Source: Azospirillum lipoferum 4B (GTDB taxonomy: Bacteria; Pseudomonadota; Alphaproteobacteria; Azospirillales; Azospirillaceae). Taken from it: 64,000 bases of DNA. Numbering within the stretch: the first letter of the stretch is position 1; each line of letters opens with the position of its first letter. This document shows, one piece after another, positions 8,857 through 19,858 of the stretch. The position numbers and the translations under genes are program-made. Where the stretch lies: positions 377,001 to 441,000 of the forward strand of contig NC_016585.1 in the NCBI RefSeq assembly GCF_000283655.1. The letters run 5' to 3'. The notes below the pieces were generated by a model. The model saw only the letters and a program-made list of their open reading frames with translations. It ran no database searches and was not told the origin of the DNA.

Positions 8857-9980
8857 TGCGGGAACGGATCGACTGCGACGTCGCCGTCGTCGGCGGCGGA
8901 ATCGTCGGCGGCTCGGCGGCGCTGTTCCTGCGGCAGGCTGGGCTGTCGGTGACGCTGCTGGAACGCGACTGGTGTGGCGCCAAGGCCAGCGGCGTCAATT
9001 TCGGCGGCGTGCGCCGGCAGGGCCGTCCGCTGGAGCAACTGCCGCTGTCCCAGCGCGCCCATGCCATCTGGGGCCGCCTGCCGGAACTGCTGGGCACCGA
9101 CGCCGAATACATCCGCTCCGGCCATCTCAAGCTGGCGCGCAGCGAGCCTGATCTGGAGTCGCTGATCGCCTACCGCGAGCGCAGCCAGGGCTTCGGCCTG
9201 GGGCTGGAGATCATCACGGGCGAGGAGTTCCGCCGGCGCTGGCCGGCGCTGGGCGACCGGGCCATCGGTGGCTCGCTCTGCCCGGAGGACGGCCATGCCA
9301 ACCCGCGCCTCGTCTCCCCCGCCTTCGCCCACGCCGCGGCCGGGCTGGGTGCGGTGGTGCGCGAACAGACGCCGGTCGACCGGGTGGAGAAGGACGGCGA
9401 CCGCTTCGTCCTGCTGAGCGGCGACGATCTGGAGGTCCGCGCCCGCTTCCTGCTGAACACCGCCGGCGCCTGGTCCTGGCGGGTGGCGGAAGCCTTCGGC
9501 GAACCGGTGCCGCTGGAATCGCTCCACCCCAACATGGCGGTGACGGAGCCGCTGCCCCGCTTCCTCGACGTCAACATCGGGGTGGAGGGCGGCGGCGTCT
9601 ATGGCCGGCAGGTGCCGCGCGGCAACATGGTGGTCGGCGGCGGGCGCGGCTTCGCGCTGGACGCCGACCGCGCCCGGCCGCAGCGCGACGCCGTGCTGAC
9701 CCTGATGCGCGACGCGGCGGAGCTGTTCCCGCAGCTGCGCCACGCCCACGTCATCCGCTGCTGGACCGGGGTGGAGGGCTACACGCCCGACCGCAACCCG
9801 ATCGTCGGTCCCAGCCGCACCACCTCCGGCCTGTTCCACGCCTTCGGCTTTTCCGGTGCCGGGTTCCAGATCGGCCCCGGCGTCGGCCAGACGCTGGCCG
9901 AACTGGTCACCACCGGCGAGACGGCCATGCCGCTGGAGCCCTTCCGCATCGACCGCTTTCCGCCCTCAACTTCCGACTGA
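8853..9980 (+). CDS. FAD-dependent oxidoreductase, DAO family (HcnC/OoxB-like beta subunit)
   Basis: 375-residue glycine or sarcosine oxidase-fold flavoprotein, the substrate-oxidising subunit of the complex. The N-terminus DCDVAVVGGGIVGGSAALFL binds FAD. Later landmarks are GVNFGGVRRQGRP, LLNTAGAWSWRVAEAFGEPVP, GNMVVGGGRGFALD and the DAO C-terminal signature FSGAGFQIGPGVGQTLAELV. ATG 8853 overlaps the stop of the alpha subunit. With the [2Fe-2S] and alpha subunits it forms the alpha-beta-gamma set typical of opine oxidase or D-hydroxyproline dehydrogenase. Confidence 0.88.
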   Translation: MMRERIDCDVAVVGGGIVGGSAALFLRQAGLSVTLLERDWCGAKASGVNFGGVRRQGRPLEQLPLSQRAHAIWGRLPELLGTDAEYIRSGHLKLARSEPDLESLIAYRERSQGFGLGLEIITGEEFRRRWPALGDRAIGGSLCPEDGHANPRLVSPAFAHAAAGLGAVVREQTPVDRVEKDGDRFVLLSGDDLEVRARFLLNTAGAWSWRVAEAFGEPVPLESLHPNMAVTEPLPRFLDVNIGVEGGGVYGRQVPRGNMVVGGGRGFALDADRARPQRDAVLTLMRDAAELFPQLRHAHVIRCWTGVEGYTPDRNPIVGPSRTTSGLFHAFGFSGAGFQIGPGVGQTLAELVTTGETAMPLEPFRIDRFPPSTSD

Positions 9981-10019
9981 CCGCCTAAGACTTCACCCCT
10001 TGGCCCATTGGAGGACTGC

Positions 10020-11081
10020 ATGCCCAGCTTGCGTACCCTGTCGCTCACCGGTCTCGCCACGGTTGCCATCACGGCGGCCGCAGCCCTCTCCACCCCCGCC
10101 GCCGCCCAGACCAAGACGGTCTATATCGGCATGAACGGCGGCACGATGGAGAAGACCTACACCGAGCATGTCTTCCCCGCCTTCGAGAAGGCGACCGGCA
10201 TCAAGGTGGTCGTCGTCCCCGGCACCTCGTCGGACATCCTCGCCAAGCTGCAGGCGCAGAAGGACAATCCGCAGATGCACGTCGTCTTCCTGGACGACGG
10301 GCTGATGTACCGCGCCATCGGCATGGGCCTGTGCCAGAAGATGGAACCGTCGCCGGTGCTGGATCAGGTCTATCCGTCCTCGCGCATGAAGGGCGACATG
10401 GCGGTCGGCGTCAACATGGGCATGACCGGGCTGGCTTATAACAAGGCGATGTTCGAGGAGAAGGGCTGGGCGCCGCCGACCAGCTGGATGGATCTGGCCG
10501 ACGCCAAGTACAAGGGCAAGATCGTCGTCCAGTCGGCTGCCAGCAGCTCCTTCGGCCTGCATGCCTTCCTGATGTACAACCGCATCAAGGGCGGCAGCGA
10601 AACCAACGTCGATCCGGGCTTCACCACCTGGCGCAAGACCATCGGCCCGAACGTGCTGGAATACATCCCCAGCTCCGCCAAGATCGCGGAAATGGTGCAG
10701 ACCGGCGAGGCGGCCATCTTCCCGCTGACCCCGACCGGCGTCGGCACGCTGAAGGCAAAGGGCATCCCGGTGGAGTATGTCCAGCCCAAGGAAGGCTCGG
10801 TCGTCCTGATGGTCGGCGAATGCGTCGTCGCCAAGAACCCGGACAACGAGGCCGCGCAGAAGCTCGCCGCCTATCTGCTGAGCCCGGAGGCGCAGCTTGC
10901 CGCCCTGCAGTACGGCGCGCAGATTCCGTCCAACACCACGGTCAAGGCCCCGGCCGACGTCGCCGACGAGATGACCAAGTTCCAGGGCTACATGAAGACC
11001 GCCGTGACGGTGGACTGGGACGTCATCAACGAGAAGCGCCCGGACTGGAACCAGCGCTGGAACAAGGAAATCGAACGGTAA
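10020..11081 (+). CDS. ABC transporter substrate-binding protein (PotD/Fbp-like)
   Basis: Periplasmic receptor for the importer at 4141-6939. ATG 10020 has GGAGG six bases upstream; an upstream TTG in frame is rejected. A signal peptide (SLTGLATVAITAAAALSTPAAAQ) is followed by a cluster D-type binding fold: VYIGMNGGTMEKTYTEHVFP, FEKATGIKVVVVPGTSSDILAKL, GVNMGMTGLAYNKAMF, GWAPPTSWMDLADAKYKGKIV. It is the last gene of the operon and is followed by a palindromic repeat, which may stabilise the mRNA. Confidence 0.9.
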   Translation: MPSLRTLSLTGLATVAITAAAALSTPAAAQTKTVYIGMNGGTMEKTYTEHVFPAFEKATGIKVVVVPGTSSDILAKLQAQKDNPQMHVVFLDDGLMYRAIGMGLCQKMEPSPVLDQVYPSSRMKGDMAVGVNMGMTGLAYNKAMFEEKGWAPPTSWMDLADAKYKGKIVVQSAASSSFGLHAFLMYNRIKGGSETNVDPGFTTWRKTIGPNVLEYIPSSAKIAEMVQTGEAAIFPLTPTGVGTLKAKGIPVEYVQPKEGSVVLMVGECVVAKNPDNEAAQKLAAYLLSPEAQLAALQYGAQIPSNTTVKAPADVADEMTKFQGYMKTAVTVDWDVINEKRPDWNQRWNKEIER

Positions 11082-11113
11082 GGGGGGAGTTTATCTGGGG
11101 GGAGTTCTTGTAT

Positions 11114-11222
11114 CGTTGCCCCCACCCCAACCCTCCCCCGCTTCGCGGGAGAGGGGGTAAGCACGAGAGCGGCGGAGTTCCCTCTCCCGCAAAGCGGGGG
11201 AGGGGTGGGGAGGGGGCAAGCG
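11114..11222. repeat. Interspersed palindromic element
   Basis: GCCCCCACCCCAACCCTCCC pairs with GGGAGGGGTGGGGAGGGGGC across about 50 bp of spacer, with a small internal hairpin around CCCGCTTCGCGGG. It fills the gap between two convergent genes. It may act as a bidirectional transcription or decay barrier, but no T-run is present. Confidence 0.65.
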
Positions 11223-11232
11223 TTGCTTGTGC

Positions 11233-11715
11233 CTATTCCCTGCCATTCCCCAGCCACTTCTCCATCGCATAGTTGTGGATCGGCACGTCGCCGATCCGCA
11301 GCTCGCGGCGGGCCACCAGGGTGAAGCCGCGGCGCAGCAGGAAGGGGCGGGCGGCCTCGCTCGCCTCCACATGCAGGCGGGGATAGCCGAGCGCCGCGGC
11401 GCGGTCCTCCAGCAGGTCGACCAGTGCCGACATGGTGCCGCGCCCGGCCGCCTCCGGCGCGCAGTAGAGGAAGTTGATGTGGCCGTCCGGCTCCACATCG
11501 CTGAAGCCGACCGGCCGGTCGTCGTCATCCACCGCGACCAGGGCGACGCGGCCGTCGCCATAGGCCTCCCGCACCCGTTCCACCGTCGGCGCCAGCGCCG
11601 CCCAGGCCTCCACCTGCTCAGGCGTGTAGAAGCGCGGGCCTATGCCGCGGACGGAGCGGGCGTAGATCTGTGCCAGCACCGGGGCGTCTGACGGTCGGTA
11701 ATCGCGGATCCTCAT
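11233..11715 (-). CDS. GNAT family N-acetyltransferase
   Basis: 160-residue acyl-CoA-dependent acetyltransferase. It starts MRIRDYRPSDAPVLAQIYARSV, an N-terminal beta-alpha unit of the GNAT fold, followed by VALVAVDDDDRPVGFSDVEPDG. The acetyl-CoA loop is in CAPEAAGRGTMSALVDLLEDRA, and the end VEASEAARPFLLRRGFTLVARREL is the usual GNAT close. Start ATG 11715. It lies 35 bp downstream of the sugar dehydrogenase and may be co-transcribed. The acceptor is unknown. Confidence 0.85.
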   Translation of the reverse strand: MRIRDYRPSDAPVLAQIYARSVRGIGPRFYTPEQVEAWAALAPTVERVREAYGDGRVALVAVDDDDRPVGFSDVEPDGHINFLYCAPEAAGRGTMSALVDLLEDRAAALGYPRLHVEASEAARPFLLRRGFTLVARRELRIGDVPIHNYAMEKWLGNGRE

Positions 11716-11750
11716 CGGCCCCTGTCCTTGGCGCCCCGTCCATTTGGGGG

Positions 11751-12890
11751 CTATTTCGCCGGCGCCAGCCGCAGGACCGCGCCGTCGGAAGCGTCGGTGA
11801 TCACGTAGAGGGCGCCGTCCGGACCCTGTGCCACATCGCGGATGCGTGCGTCGAGCGGAATGCGCTCCGCCTCCTTCGCGCTGGTGCCGTCGATGGCGAC
11901 CCGAACCAGCCCCTTGGCGCTCAGGCCGCCGATCAGGGCGCTGCCCTGCCAGTTCGGGAACAGGCTTCCCTGGTAGAAGGCCATGCCGGATGGCGAGATC
12001 ACCGGCGTCCAATGAATCACAGCGTCGGTCAGGTCCTTGCGGGTCGGCGGGTCGGGGATGTCGCGGCCGTCGTAATGCTTGCCCCAGCTGACCAGCGGCC
12101 AGCCATAGTTCTTGCCGGCTTCCGGCCGGTTCAGTTCGTCGCCGCCCAACGGTCCCATCTCCGCGATCCACAGCGAGCCGGTGCGTGGGTCTATGGCCGC
12201 CGCCTCGATGTTGCGGTGGCCGTAGGACCAGATGGCGCCGGCCACCTTGCCTTCGCCGGCGAAGGGGTTGTCCTTGGGCAGCGAGCCGTCGCGGTTCAGG
12301 CGCACCACCTTCCCCAGCGTGTTGTCGCGGCTCTGCGCCGGATCGAATTTGTAGCGTTCGCCCAGCGTCAGGAAGATGTGGCCGTCGCCCGAGAAGACGA
12401 TGCGGGTGCCGTAATGGTTGCCGCCGTCCACCTTGGGCGACTGGCGGAAGATGACCTGGAAATTCTCGATCCCGCGGTCGGTCAGCGTGCCGCGCCCCAG
12501 CGCCGTCCCGGCGGTGCCGCCGTCGCCGGCCTCGGCATAGGCGAGATAGATCGTCCGGTTCTGGGCGAATTGCGGATCGACCGCCACATCCAACATTCCG
12601 CCCTGGCCCTGGACGAGAACCTTCGGCGTGCCGCCGAGCGGGGAGGAGAGGGAGCCGTCGCGCGCCATGATGCGCAGCCGTCCCGGCTTTTCCGTCACCA
12701 GAGCCCGGCCGTCCGGCAGGAAATCGATGCCCCATGGCCGCTCCAGCCCGTCGGCAAAGCGGCTGACCGCCACCGGGCCGGCGCTGGTCTGGACGGTCTT
12801 GATCACCGGCCCGCCGCCCGATTGGGCCAGGGAAGGCGAGGCGGCAAGGGCGGCAAGAAGGGCGGCCGACAGGGTCAGGGTGCTGCGCAT
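11751..12890 (-). CDS. PQQ-dependent aldose/sorbosone dehydrogenase-like protein (YliI family)
   Basis: Exported beta-propeller dehydrogenase expected to oxidise aldose sugars in the periplasm with PQQ. ATG 12890 has GAGGATC in front. A signal peptide (RSTLTLSAALLAALAASPSLAQ) is followed by the GSDH domain: LERPWGIDFLPDGRALVTEKPGR, GQGGMLDVAVDPQF, GGNHYGTRIVFSGDGHIFLTLGER, NTLGKVVRLNRDGSLP, SYGHRNIEAAAIDP, WPLVSWGKHYDG. The 379-aa length fits the family. PQQ use is inferred from the family. Longer upstream starts are rejected for lack of a ribosome site. Confidence 0.9.
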   Translation of the reverse strand: MRSTLTLSAALLAALAASPSLAQSGGGPVIKTVQTSAGPVAVSRFADGLERPWGIDFLPDGRALVTEKPGRLRIMARDGSLSSPLGGTPKVLVQGQGGMLDVAVDPQFAQNRTIYLAYAEAGDGGTAGTALGRGTLTDRGIENFQVIFRQSPKVDGGNHYGTRIVFSGDGHIFLTLGERYKFDPAQSRDNTLGKVVRLNRDGSLPKDNPFAGEGKVAGAIWSYGHRNIEAAAIDPRTGSLWIAEMGPLGGDELNRPEAGKNYGWPLVSWGKHYDGRDIPDPPTRKDLTDAVIHWTPVISPSGMAFYQGSLFPNWQGSALIGGLSAKGLVRVAIDGTSAKEAERIPLDARIRDVAQGPDGALYVITDASDGAVLRLAPAK

Positions 12891-13246
12891 CACGATCCTC
12901 CGGTTGGCAGGTTGGACTTCCAGATGGGGGTGCGTGCCGAACGGCCAAGGTTGGTTCGCCAAAAGAATCTCCGGCCGGCCGCACTGATGACGGCCACACA
13001 CTGTCATTCCTTTTTCGACGCTCGCGCCAGCCGGAACAGGTATTCGGCTGTCATGGGCTCCGTCCCGCTGATGGGATTCCCTTCGTCGTAAAGCGAGCCT
13101 GCGACCACTGGGGGAGGCGGCTTCCTGTCAGTCCAGCCGCAGGGGACCGGGCTGGGCGGTAAGATCATGCAGCAGCCCGCTGCCGGCGGAGGGGGCGAGA
13201 ACAATCCTGTGCTTCCCGGTGCCGGAGCCAGGGAAGCCGACCGGTC
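12891..13246. other. Intergenic stretch without a supported gene
   Basis: It separates the sugar dehydrogenase from the groEL terminator. A leftward 66-codon frame (13004-13204) is proline-rich at its start and has no recognisable domain or ribosome site. No other structure is evident. Confidence 0.5.
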
Positions 13247-13249
13247 ACA

Positions 13250-13286
13250 AGAAAAAAGAGGGGCCGCGCCGGTGTGGCGCGGCCCC
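13250..13286 (-). terminator. Rho-independent terminator of groESL
   Basis: Read leftward, GGGGCCGCGCC, a five-base loop and GGCGCGGCCCC form a perfect 11-bp stem, followed directly by CTCTTTTTTC. It lies about 60 bp past the groEL stop, in the right orientation. Confidence 0.88.
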
Positions 13287-13348
13287 GTCCAGGGAAAATC
13301 CAGTCCGAAACCGTTCGGCTGGGAGGCCTGTCGGGAAAGTTGCCCGGA

Positions 13349-15311
<1,963 letters not shown>

Positions 15312-15388
15312 GGTGTGACACTCCTTTTTCTTAAGCGAATGTCGGTCTTTCTCAAGCGCGCCCGAATGGGCCGTGCTTTCGGTTCGGG

Positions 15389-15416
15389 AATTTACTCAGG
15401 CCGGCCTTGCAGTCAA
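15389..15416 (-). promoter_or_regulatory. Predicted groESL promoter
   Basis: Read leftward, TTGACT and TAAATT are separated by 16 bases, 78 bp before groES. CTTGAC at the -35 also resembles the heat-shock sigma-32 -35, but the CCCCAT-type -10 is missing, so constitutive or mixed control is possible. Confidence 0.55.
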
Positions 15417-15910
15417 GAGGAAATTTGAAGAAGAAAAATCGGCTTTATTTGGAGCAATCGGGCAACGCAGAGTGCCCGTGGCCGCCGTTGCAGACACGGG
15501 AAAAGATATGTTCTTGGGATTTTTTGCGGTCGGCCGCGCCGGAGTTCAGCCGTTATCTCGGGCGCTCGCACTCTCCGGTCCGGCCGGTTGGGGAATGCAA
15601 GGGTCTGGTCGCTGGCATCGCACACATCCTCCGCAGAGCAACATGCAGGACACGGTCTTCGAATATGCCAGGGTCCGGTAGCGTGAGGCACCCCGGCGCG
15701 GGCAAAATCTAATCGAGCTTCAGCGGGCGTCAAGATGGGCGGCGACGCATCGAAACCCACTCTTCCGCTTCATATTTAATCTGCATCAACGCGGCGTCCT
15801 CCCGGCTGCGCTATACTGGCCAGCGTGAAGCACAGCGCCGGCCGCGGGCCGTTTGCGAAGGTCACGCCAAACAGCTCCGGAACCGGCGGCCACCAGAATG
15901 GGAGGACGCC
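15417..15910. other. Intergenic region between groES and an alcohol dehydrogenase
   Basis: Moderately lower in GC than its surroundings near 15415-15530. No open frame here has protein-like composition on either strand, and no repeat or RNA gene was recognised. It should contain the promoter of the rightward dehydrogenase gene, whose GGAGGA ribosome site is at 15901-15906. Confidence 0.5.
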
Positions 15911-16984
15911 ATGGTCATGATGAAAGCGGCGGTGTTCGTCGAACGGGGCCGCATCGTGCTGGACGACAAGCCGATCCCCGATGTCGGACCGCTCGACGCG
16001 CTGATCCGCATCACCACGACGACGATCTGCGGCACCGACATCCACATCCTGAAGGGCGAATACCCGGTCGCGCGCGGCCTGACCATCGGACATGAGCCGG
16101 TCGGCATCATCGAGAAGCTGGGCTCGGCCGTCAGCGGCTATCGCGAGGGGCAGCGGGTCATCGCCGGGGCGATCACCCCCAGCGGCCACAGCAACGCCTG
16201 CCTGTGCGGCTGTCATTCGCAGGACGGCGCCGGCACCAGGCATGGCTGGAAGCCGCTGGGCGGCTGGCGCTTCGGCAACAGCATCGACGGCTCCCAGGCC
16301 GAATATCTGCTGGTGCCCGACGCGATGGTCAACCTCGCTCCCGTCCCCGACGATCTGACGGACGAGGAGGTGCTGATGTGCCCCGACATCATGTCCACCG
16401 GCTTCGCCGGGGCCGAGCGAGGCAACATCCGCATCGGCGACACGGTGGCGGTGTTCGCCCAAGGGCCGATCGGGCTGTGCGCCACCGCCGGGGCCAAGCT
16501 GAAGGGCGCCACCACCATCATCGCCGTCGACGCCGTGCCGGAGCGGATGGAGATGGCGCGGTGCATGGGCGCCGATCATGTGGTCGATTTCCGCAGCGTC
16601 GATCCGGTGGAGGAGATCATGCGGCTGACCGATGGCCGCGGCGTCGATGTCGCCATCGAGGCGCTGGGAACCCAGGCGACCTTCGAGGCGGCGCTGCGCG
16701 TCCTGCGGCCGGGCGGCACGCTGTCCAGCCTCGGCGTCTATTCGGGCGACCTGCGCATTCCGCTGGGACCCTTCGCGGCCGGGTTGGGCGACCACACCAT
16801 CGTCACCTCGCTCTGCCCCGGCGGCAAGGAGCGGATGCGCCGGCTGATGGCCGTCGTCGCTTCCCGCCGGGTGGATCTGAAGCCGCTGGTCACCCACCGC
16901 TTCACGCTGGACCGGATCGAGGAGGCTTACGATCTGTTCGGCCACCAGCGCGACGGCGTGCTGAAGGTGGCAATCACGCCGTAG
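15911..16984 (+). CDS. Zinc-dependent secondary alcohol dehydrogenase (TBADH-like)
   Basis: NAD(P)-dependent medium-chain dehydrogenase, 357 aa. Zinc ligands are expected at C40 (TTICGTDIH), H61-E62 (GHEPVG) and the aspartate of CPDIMSTGFAG, the same pattern as Thermoanaerobacter/Clostridium isopropanol dehydrogenases. The structural-zinc cysteine loop is altered to NACLCGCHSQDGAGTRHGWK. The Rossmann motif is GPIGLCATAGAKLKGA. GGAGGA precedes ATG 15911. It is followed 118 bp later by an oxidoreductase on the same strand. Substrate is unproven. Confidence 0.9.
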   Translation: MVMMKAAVFVERGRIVLDDKPIPDVGPLDALIRITTTTICGTDIHILKGEYPVARGLTIGHEPVGIIEKLGSAVSGYREGQRVIAGAITPSGHSNACLCGCHSQDGAGTRHGWKPLGGWRFGNSIDGSQAEYLLVPDAMVNLAPVPDDLTDEEVLMCPDIMSTGFAGAERGNIRIGDTVAVFAQGPIGLCATAGAKLKGATTIIAVDAVPERMEMARCMGADHVVDFRSVDPVEEIMRLTDGRGVDVAIEALGTQATFEAALRVLRPGGTLSSLGVYSGDLRIPLGPFAAGLGDHTIVTSLCPGGKERMRRLMAVVASRRVDLKPLVTHRFTLDRIEEAYDLFGHQRDGVLKVAITP

Positions 16985-17102
16985 GCCGGGACCGTTGGGG
17001 GCCGGGCGCCGTCGCCCGGCCCTGGCCGATAGCCCCTTGGCCGCTCCCCGCCGGACGCCCATCTGCTGTGCCGGTTGCCAGCCTTGAGGAAGGGAAGAGA
17101 CG

Positions 17103-18119
17103 ATGAGGAGCCTGTCGGTCGGCCTGCTGGGATTCGGCCTTGCCGGGTCGGTGTTCCATGCGCCGCTGATTCTGAGCGAGCCGCGCCTGCAATTGAAGGC
17201 GGTCGCCAGTTCGCGTACCGACGACATCCGCCGCAGCGCACCGGGGGCGGAGACGACGACGGTCGAGGCGGTGATCGGCGACCCAAGCATCGACCTGGTG
17301 GTGATCGCCACCCCCAACACCAGCCATGCCCCCTTGGCGCGCGAGGTGCTGCTGGCCGGCAAGCATGTGGTGATCGACAAGCCGATGGCGACCACCGCGG
17401 CCGAGGCCGACGAACTGATCGCGCTGGCCGAGCGGCAGGGGCGGCTGCTGACCGTCTTCCAGAACCGCCGCTGGGACAACGATTTCCTGACGCTGCGCGC
17501 CTGCCTGGAGAAGGGCGAGGTCGGCCGGCCCTATCACTACGAGGCGCATTTCGACCGCTTCCGGCCGCAGATCAAGCAGGGCTGGCGGGAGCAGACGCTG
17601 GCCGGATCGGGCGTGCTGTTCGATCTGGGTGCGCATCTGATCGATCAGGCGCTGACCCTGTTCGGCATGCCCGACCGCATCCTCGCCGATGTCGGCGCCC
17701 AGCGGCCGGACGCGCAGGTCGACGACTGGTTCCACATCGTGTTGGGCTATGGCCCGATGCGGGCGATCCTTCATTGCGGGACGGTGGTCTGCCGGCCGGG
17801 GCCGCGTTTCCAGCTGCATGGCGACCGCGGCAGCTTCCTGAAGCACGGCATGGACGGGCAGGAGGCGGCGCTGCGCGCCGGTCGCATGCCGACCGAAGCG
17901 GATTGGGGCCTGGACGATCCGAAGAATCACGCCCTGCTGGTCAAGGCCGACGGAACGGAGCGGCGGGTGGAGCCCCTGCGCGGCGACTATCCCGCCTTCT
18001 ACCGCGGGGTGGCGGCGGCGATCCTCGACGGCGGACCGCCGCCGGTGACGGCGGAGCAGGCGCGCGACGTGCTGACGGTGCTGGAGGCGGTGCGCAAGGC
18101 GGCGGGGCTGCCAGCCTGA
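17103..18119 (+). CDS. Gfo/Idh/MocA family oxidoreductase
   Basis: NAD(P)-dependent sugar or polyol-type oxidoreductase, 338 aa. N-terminal Rossmann LLGFGLAGSVFHAPLI (YdgJ/IolW-like GxGxxG variant), then VVIATPNTSHAPLAREVLLAGK, the catalytic-lysine motif KHVVIDKPMATT, FQNRRWDNDFLT and DLGAHLIDQALTLFG. These features match the YdgJ/YhhX branch. GGAAGAG precedes ATG 17103. It converges on the permease gene ending at 18125. Substrate unknown. Confidence 0.9.
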   Translation: MRSLSVGLLGFGLAGSVFHAPLILSEPRLQLKAVASSRTDDIRRSAPGAETTTVEAVIGDPSIDLVVIATPNTSHAPLAREVLLAGKHVVIDKPMATTAAEADELIALAERQGRLLTVFQNRRWDNDFLTLRACLEKGEVGRPYHYEAHFDRFRPQIKQGWREQTLAGSGVLFDLGAHLIDQALTLFGMPDRILADVGAQRPDAQVDDWFHIVLGYGPMRAILHCGTVVCRPGPRFQLHGDRGSFLKHGMDGQEAALRAGRMPTEADWGLDDPKNHALLVKADGTERRVEPLRGDYPAFYRGVAAAILDGGPPPVTAEQARDVLTVLEAVRKAAGLPA

Positions 18120-18124
18120 GATGT

Positions 18125-19858
18125 CTATTCCCGCCAGGGCACCACGCCGGGCGGCAGGCGGCGGCCCAGCGCCCCGGCGGCGAGCATGGCGGCCAGCACG
18201 ACCAGAATGGCGATGACGCCCAGGGCGGCGCCCAGCGTCGGGCTGCCGCCTTCCTCCAGCGCATAGACGACGACGCCCAGCGTCTCCCGCCCCTGCGACC
18301 ACAGCAGGATGGAAACGGTCAGCTCGTTGAAGGCGGTCAGGAAGACCAGCAGCCCGCCGGCCGCCGCCGCCGGCGCGACCAGCGGCGCCACCACCGTCAG
18401 CAGGCGGCGCAGCGGCCCGGCGCCGAGCGCACGGGCGGCCTCCTCCACCGTCGGGTCGAGCGCGGCGCAGGCCGCCTGCACCGGTCGCAGGGCCAGCGGC
18501 ACGAAGCGGACCAGATAGGCCGCCAGGATGATCCACAGCGTGCCGTACAGGCTGAAGCCCAGCCCCGGCAGCGGCTTGAGGAACAGCAGGATACAGCCGA
18601 TGCCCAGCACCACCCCCGGCACGGCATGCGGCAATTCCACCAGCACGCCGACCGCGCGGGCGATCCGCCCGGCACCGCCGCCCCGCGCCATGGTGTGGGC
18701 CAGCGGGATCGCCAACAGGGCGAGCAGCAAGGCGGCCGATCCCGACAGCAGCACCGAATTGGCGAAGGCGCGCCCGACCTGATCGAGCGCCAGCACCTCG
18801 CGGTAATGGGACAGCGTCAGCGTGTCGAGACCGATGGGCAGGCCGTAGACCCGGACGAGGCTGGTCGCCAGCAACGCCGCCAGCGGCGCCGCGACCAGCA
18901 GCAGAAGAACGCCCCAGGCCATCGTCTCGACCGCTGCGCGGGCTGTGCCGAGCGGCAGCGGCGCCAGCGGGCGGGCGCCGCCGGGCAGGCGGGTGGCGAT
19001 GCGCGATTGCAGGATGGTCTGGGCGGCGATGCCCAGACAGGCGATGAGGCCGATCAGGGCAGCCAGCACCGCCACCTCGGGCAGGGCGGACGGGCCGAAG
19101 CCGGCAAGCCGCCGATAGATCAGCGTCGGCAGCATCGGGATGCCGGCCGGCACGCCCAGCAGCGCCGGAACCCCGAAATTCCCCAGCGCCGCGACGAAGG
19201 CCATGGCGAGCCCGGCGATTAGCCCCGGCAGGCAGAGCGGCAGCACCACGCCGCGCACCGCGCGCCATGGACCGGCCCCGGAGGCCCGCGCCGCCTCCAG
19301 CACGTCGCCGGGGATGGCACGGAGCGCCGCGCGCAGGGCGAGGAAGACCAGCGGGGCATGTTCGATCCCCATCACCAGCACCATGCCCATCGCCGACTGC
19401 ACCGGGTTCGGCGTGCCGACCGGCGGGGCGAGACCCAGCGGTTTCAGGATCGGACTGCCGGAGCCGGCGAGATGGGTCCAGGCCATCGCCACGATCTGCG
19501 GCGGGATCATCAGCGGCAGGATCAGGGCGAAGGTCATCGCCGTGCGGGCGCGCAGGTCGGTCAACCCGATCAGCAGGGCGAAGGGTCCGCCGATCAGCGC
19601 CGCCGCCAGAGTGGCTCCCGCGGCGATGGCGATGCTGTTGCCGGTGGCCCGCCAAGTGGCCGGGGAGTCCAGCACGCGCGCGATCACCGCCGGATCGCCG
19701 GCCTCCCACAGCAGGCGCAGGACCGGCAGGAGCACGAGCAGCCCGACCAGCAGCGGCCAGCCGGGGAGGGAGGACAGGGTGCTTTCCCCCGCCCTTCGAC
19801 CTACCGGGACGATCTCCCTCTCCCCCCCGGGGAGAGGGTCGGGGTGAGGGGGACGCAT
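18125..19858 (-). CDS. Fused double-domain ABC transporter permease (FbpB/AfuB-like)
   Basis: A 577-residue inner-membrane protein with about twelve helices in two homologous halves, the arrangement of ferric-iron or phosphonate-type permeases. EAA loops are EAARASGAGPWRAVRGVVLPL in half one and EEAARALGAGPLRRLLTVVAP in half two. The only usable starts, ATG 19858 or ATG 19912, lie in the palindromic repeat at 19815-19954. The first 25 or so residues (RPPHPDPLPGGERE...) are repeat-encoded, so the native start has been replaced. Its binding protein is just upstream at 19980-20966. No ATPase is adjacent; the one at 22036 may serve both systems. Confidence 0.85.
   Translation of the reverse strand: MRPPHPDPLPGGEREIVPVGRRAGESTLSSLPGWPLLVGLLVLLPVLRLLWEAGDPAVIARVLDSPATWRATGNSIAIAAGATLAAALIGGPFALLIGLTDLRARTAMTFALILPLMIPPQIVAMAWTHLAGSGSPILKPLGLAPPVGTPNPVQSAMGMVLVMGIEHAPLVFLALRAALRAIPGDVLEAARASGAGPWRAVRGVVLPLCLPGLIAGLAMAFVAALGNFGVPALLGVPAGIPMLPTLIYRRLAGFGPSALPEVAVLAALIGLIACLGIAAQTILQSRIATRLPGGARPLAPLPLGTARAAVETMAWGVLLLLVAAPLAALLATSLVRVYGLPIGLDTLTLSHYREVLALDQVGRAFANSVLLSGSAALLLALLAIPLAHTMARGGGAGRIARAVGVLVELPHAVPGVVLGIGCILLFLKPLPGLGFSLYGTLWIILAAYLVRFVPLALRPVQAACAALDPTVEEAARALGAGPLRRLLTVVAPLVAPAAAAGGLLVFLTAFNELTVSILLWSQGRETLGVVVYALEEGGSPTLGAALGVIAILVVLAAMLAAGALGRRLPPGVVPWRE

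Noticed and set aside
13004-13204. 66-codon leftward frame upstream of the groEL terminator
   Set aside because: No ribosome site, proline-rich start, no recognisable family.
15312-15420. CIRCE heat-shock operator before groES
   Set aside because: Looked for TTAGCACTC and its inverted partner; neither is present. Only a sigma-70-like promoter is supported.
16974-19709. A 911-codon leftward frame and a 715-codon rightward frame across the oxidoreductase/permease junction
   Set aside because: Both are shadows of the Gfo/Idh/MocA gene and the fused permease, with low-complexity composition.
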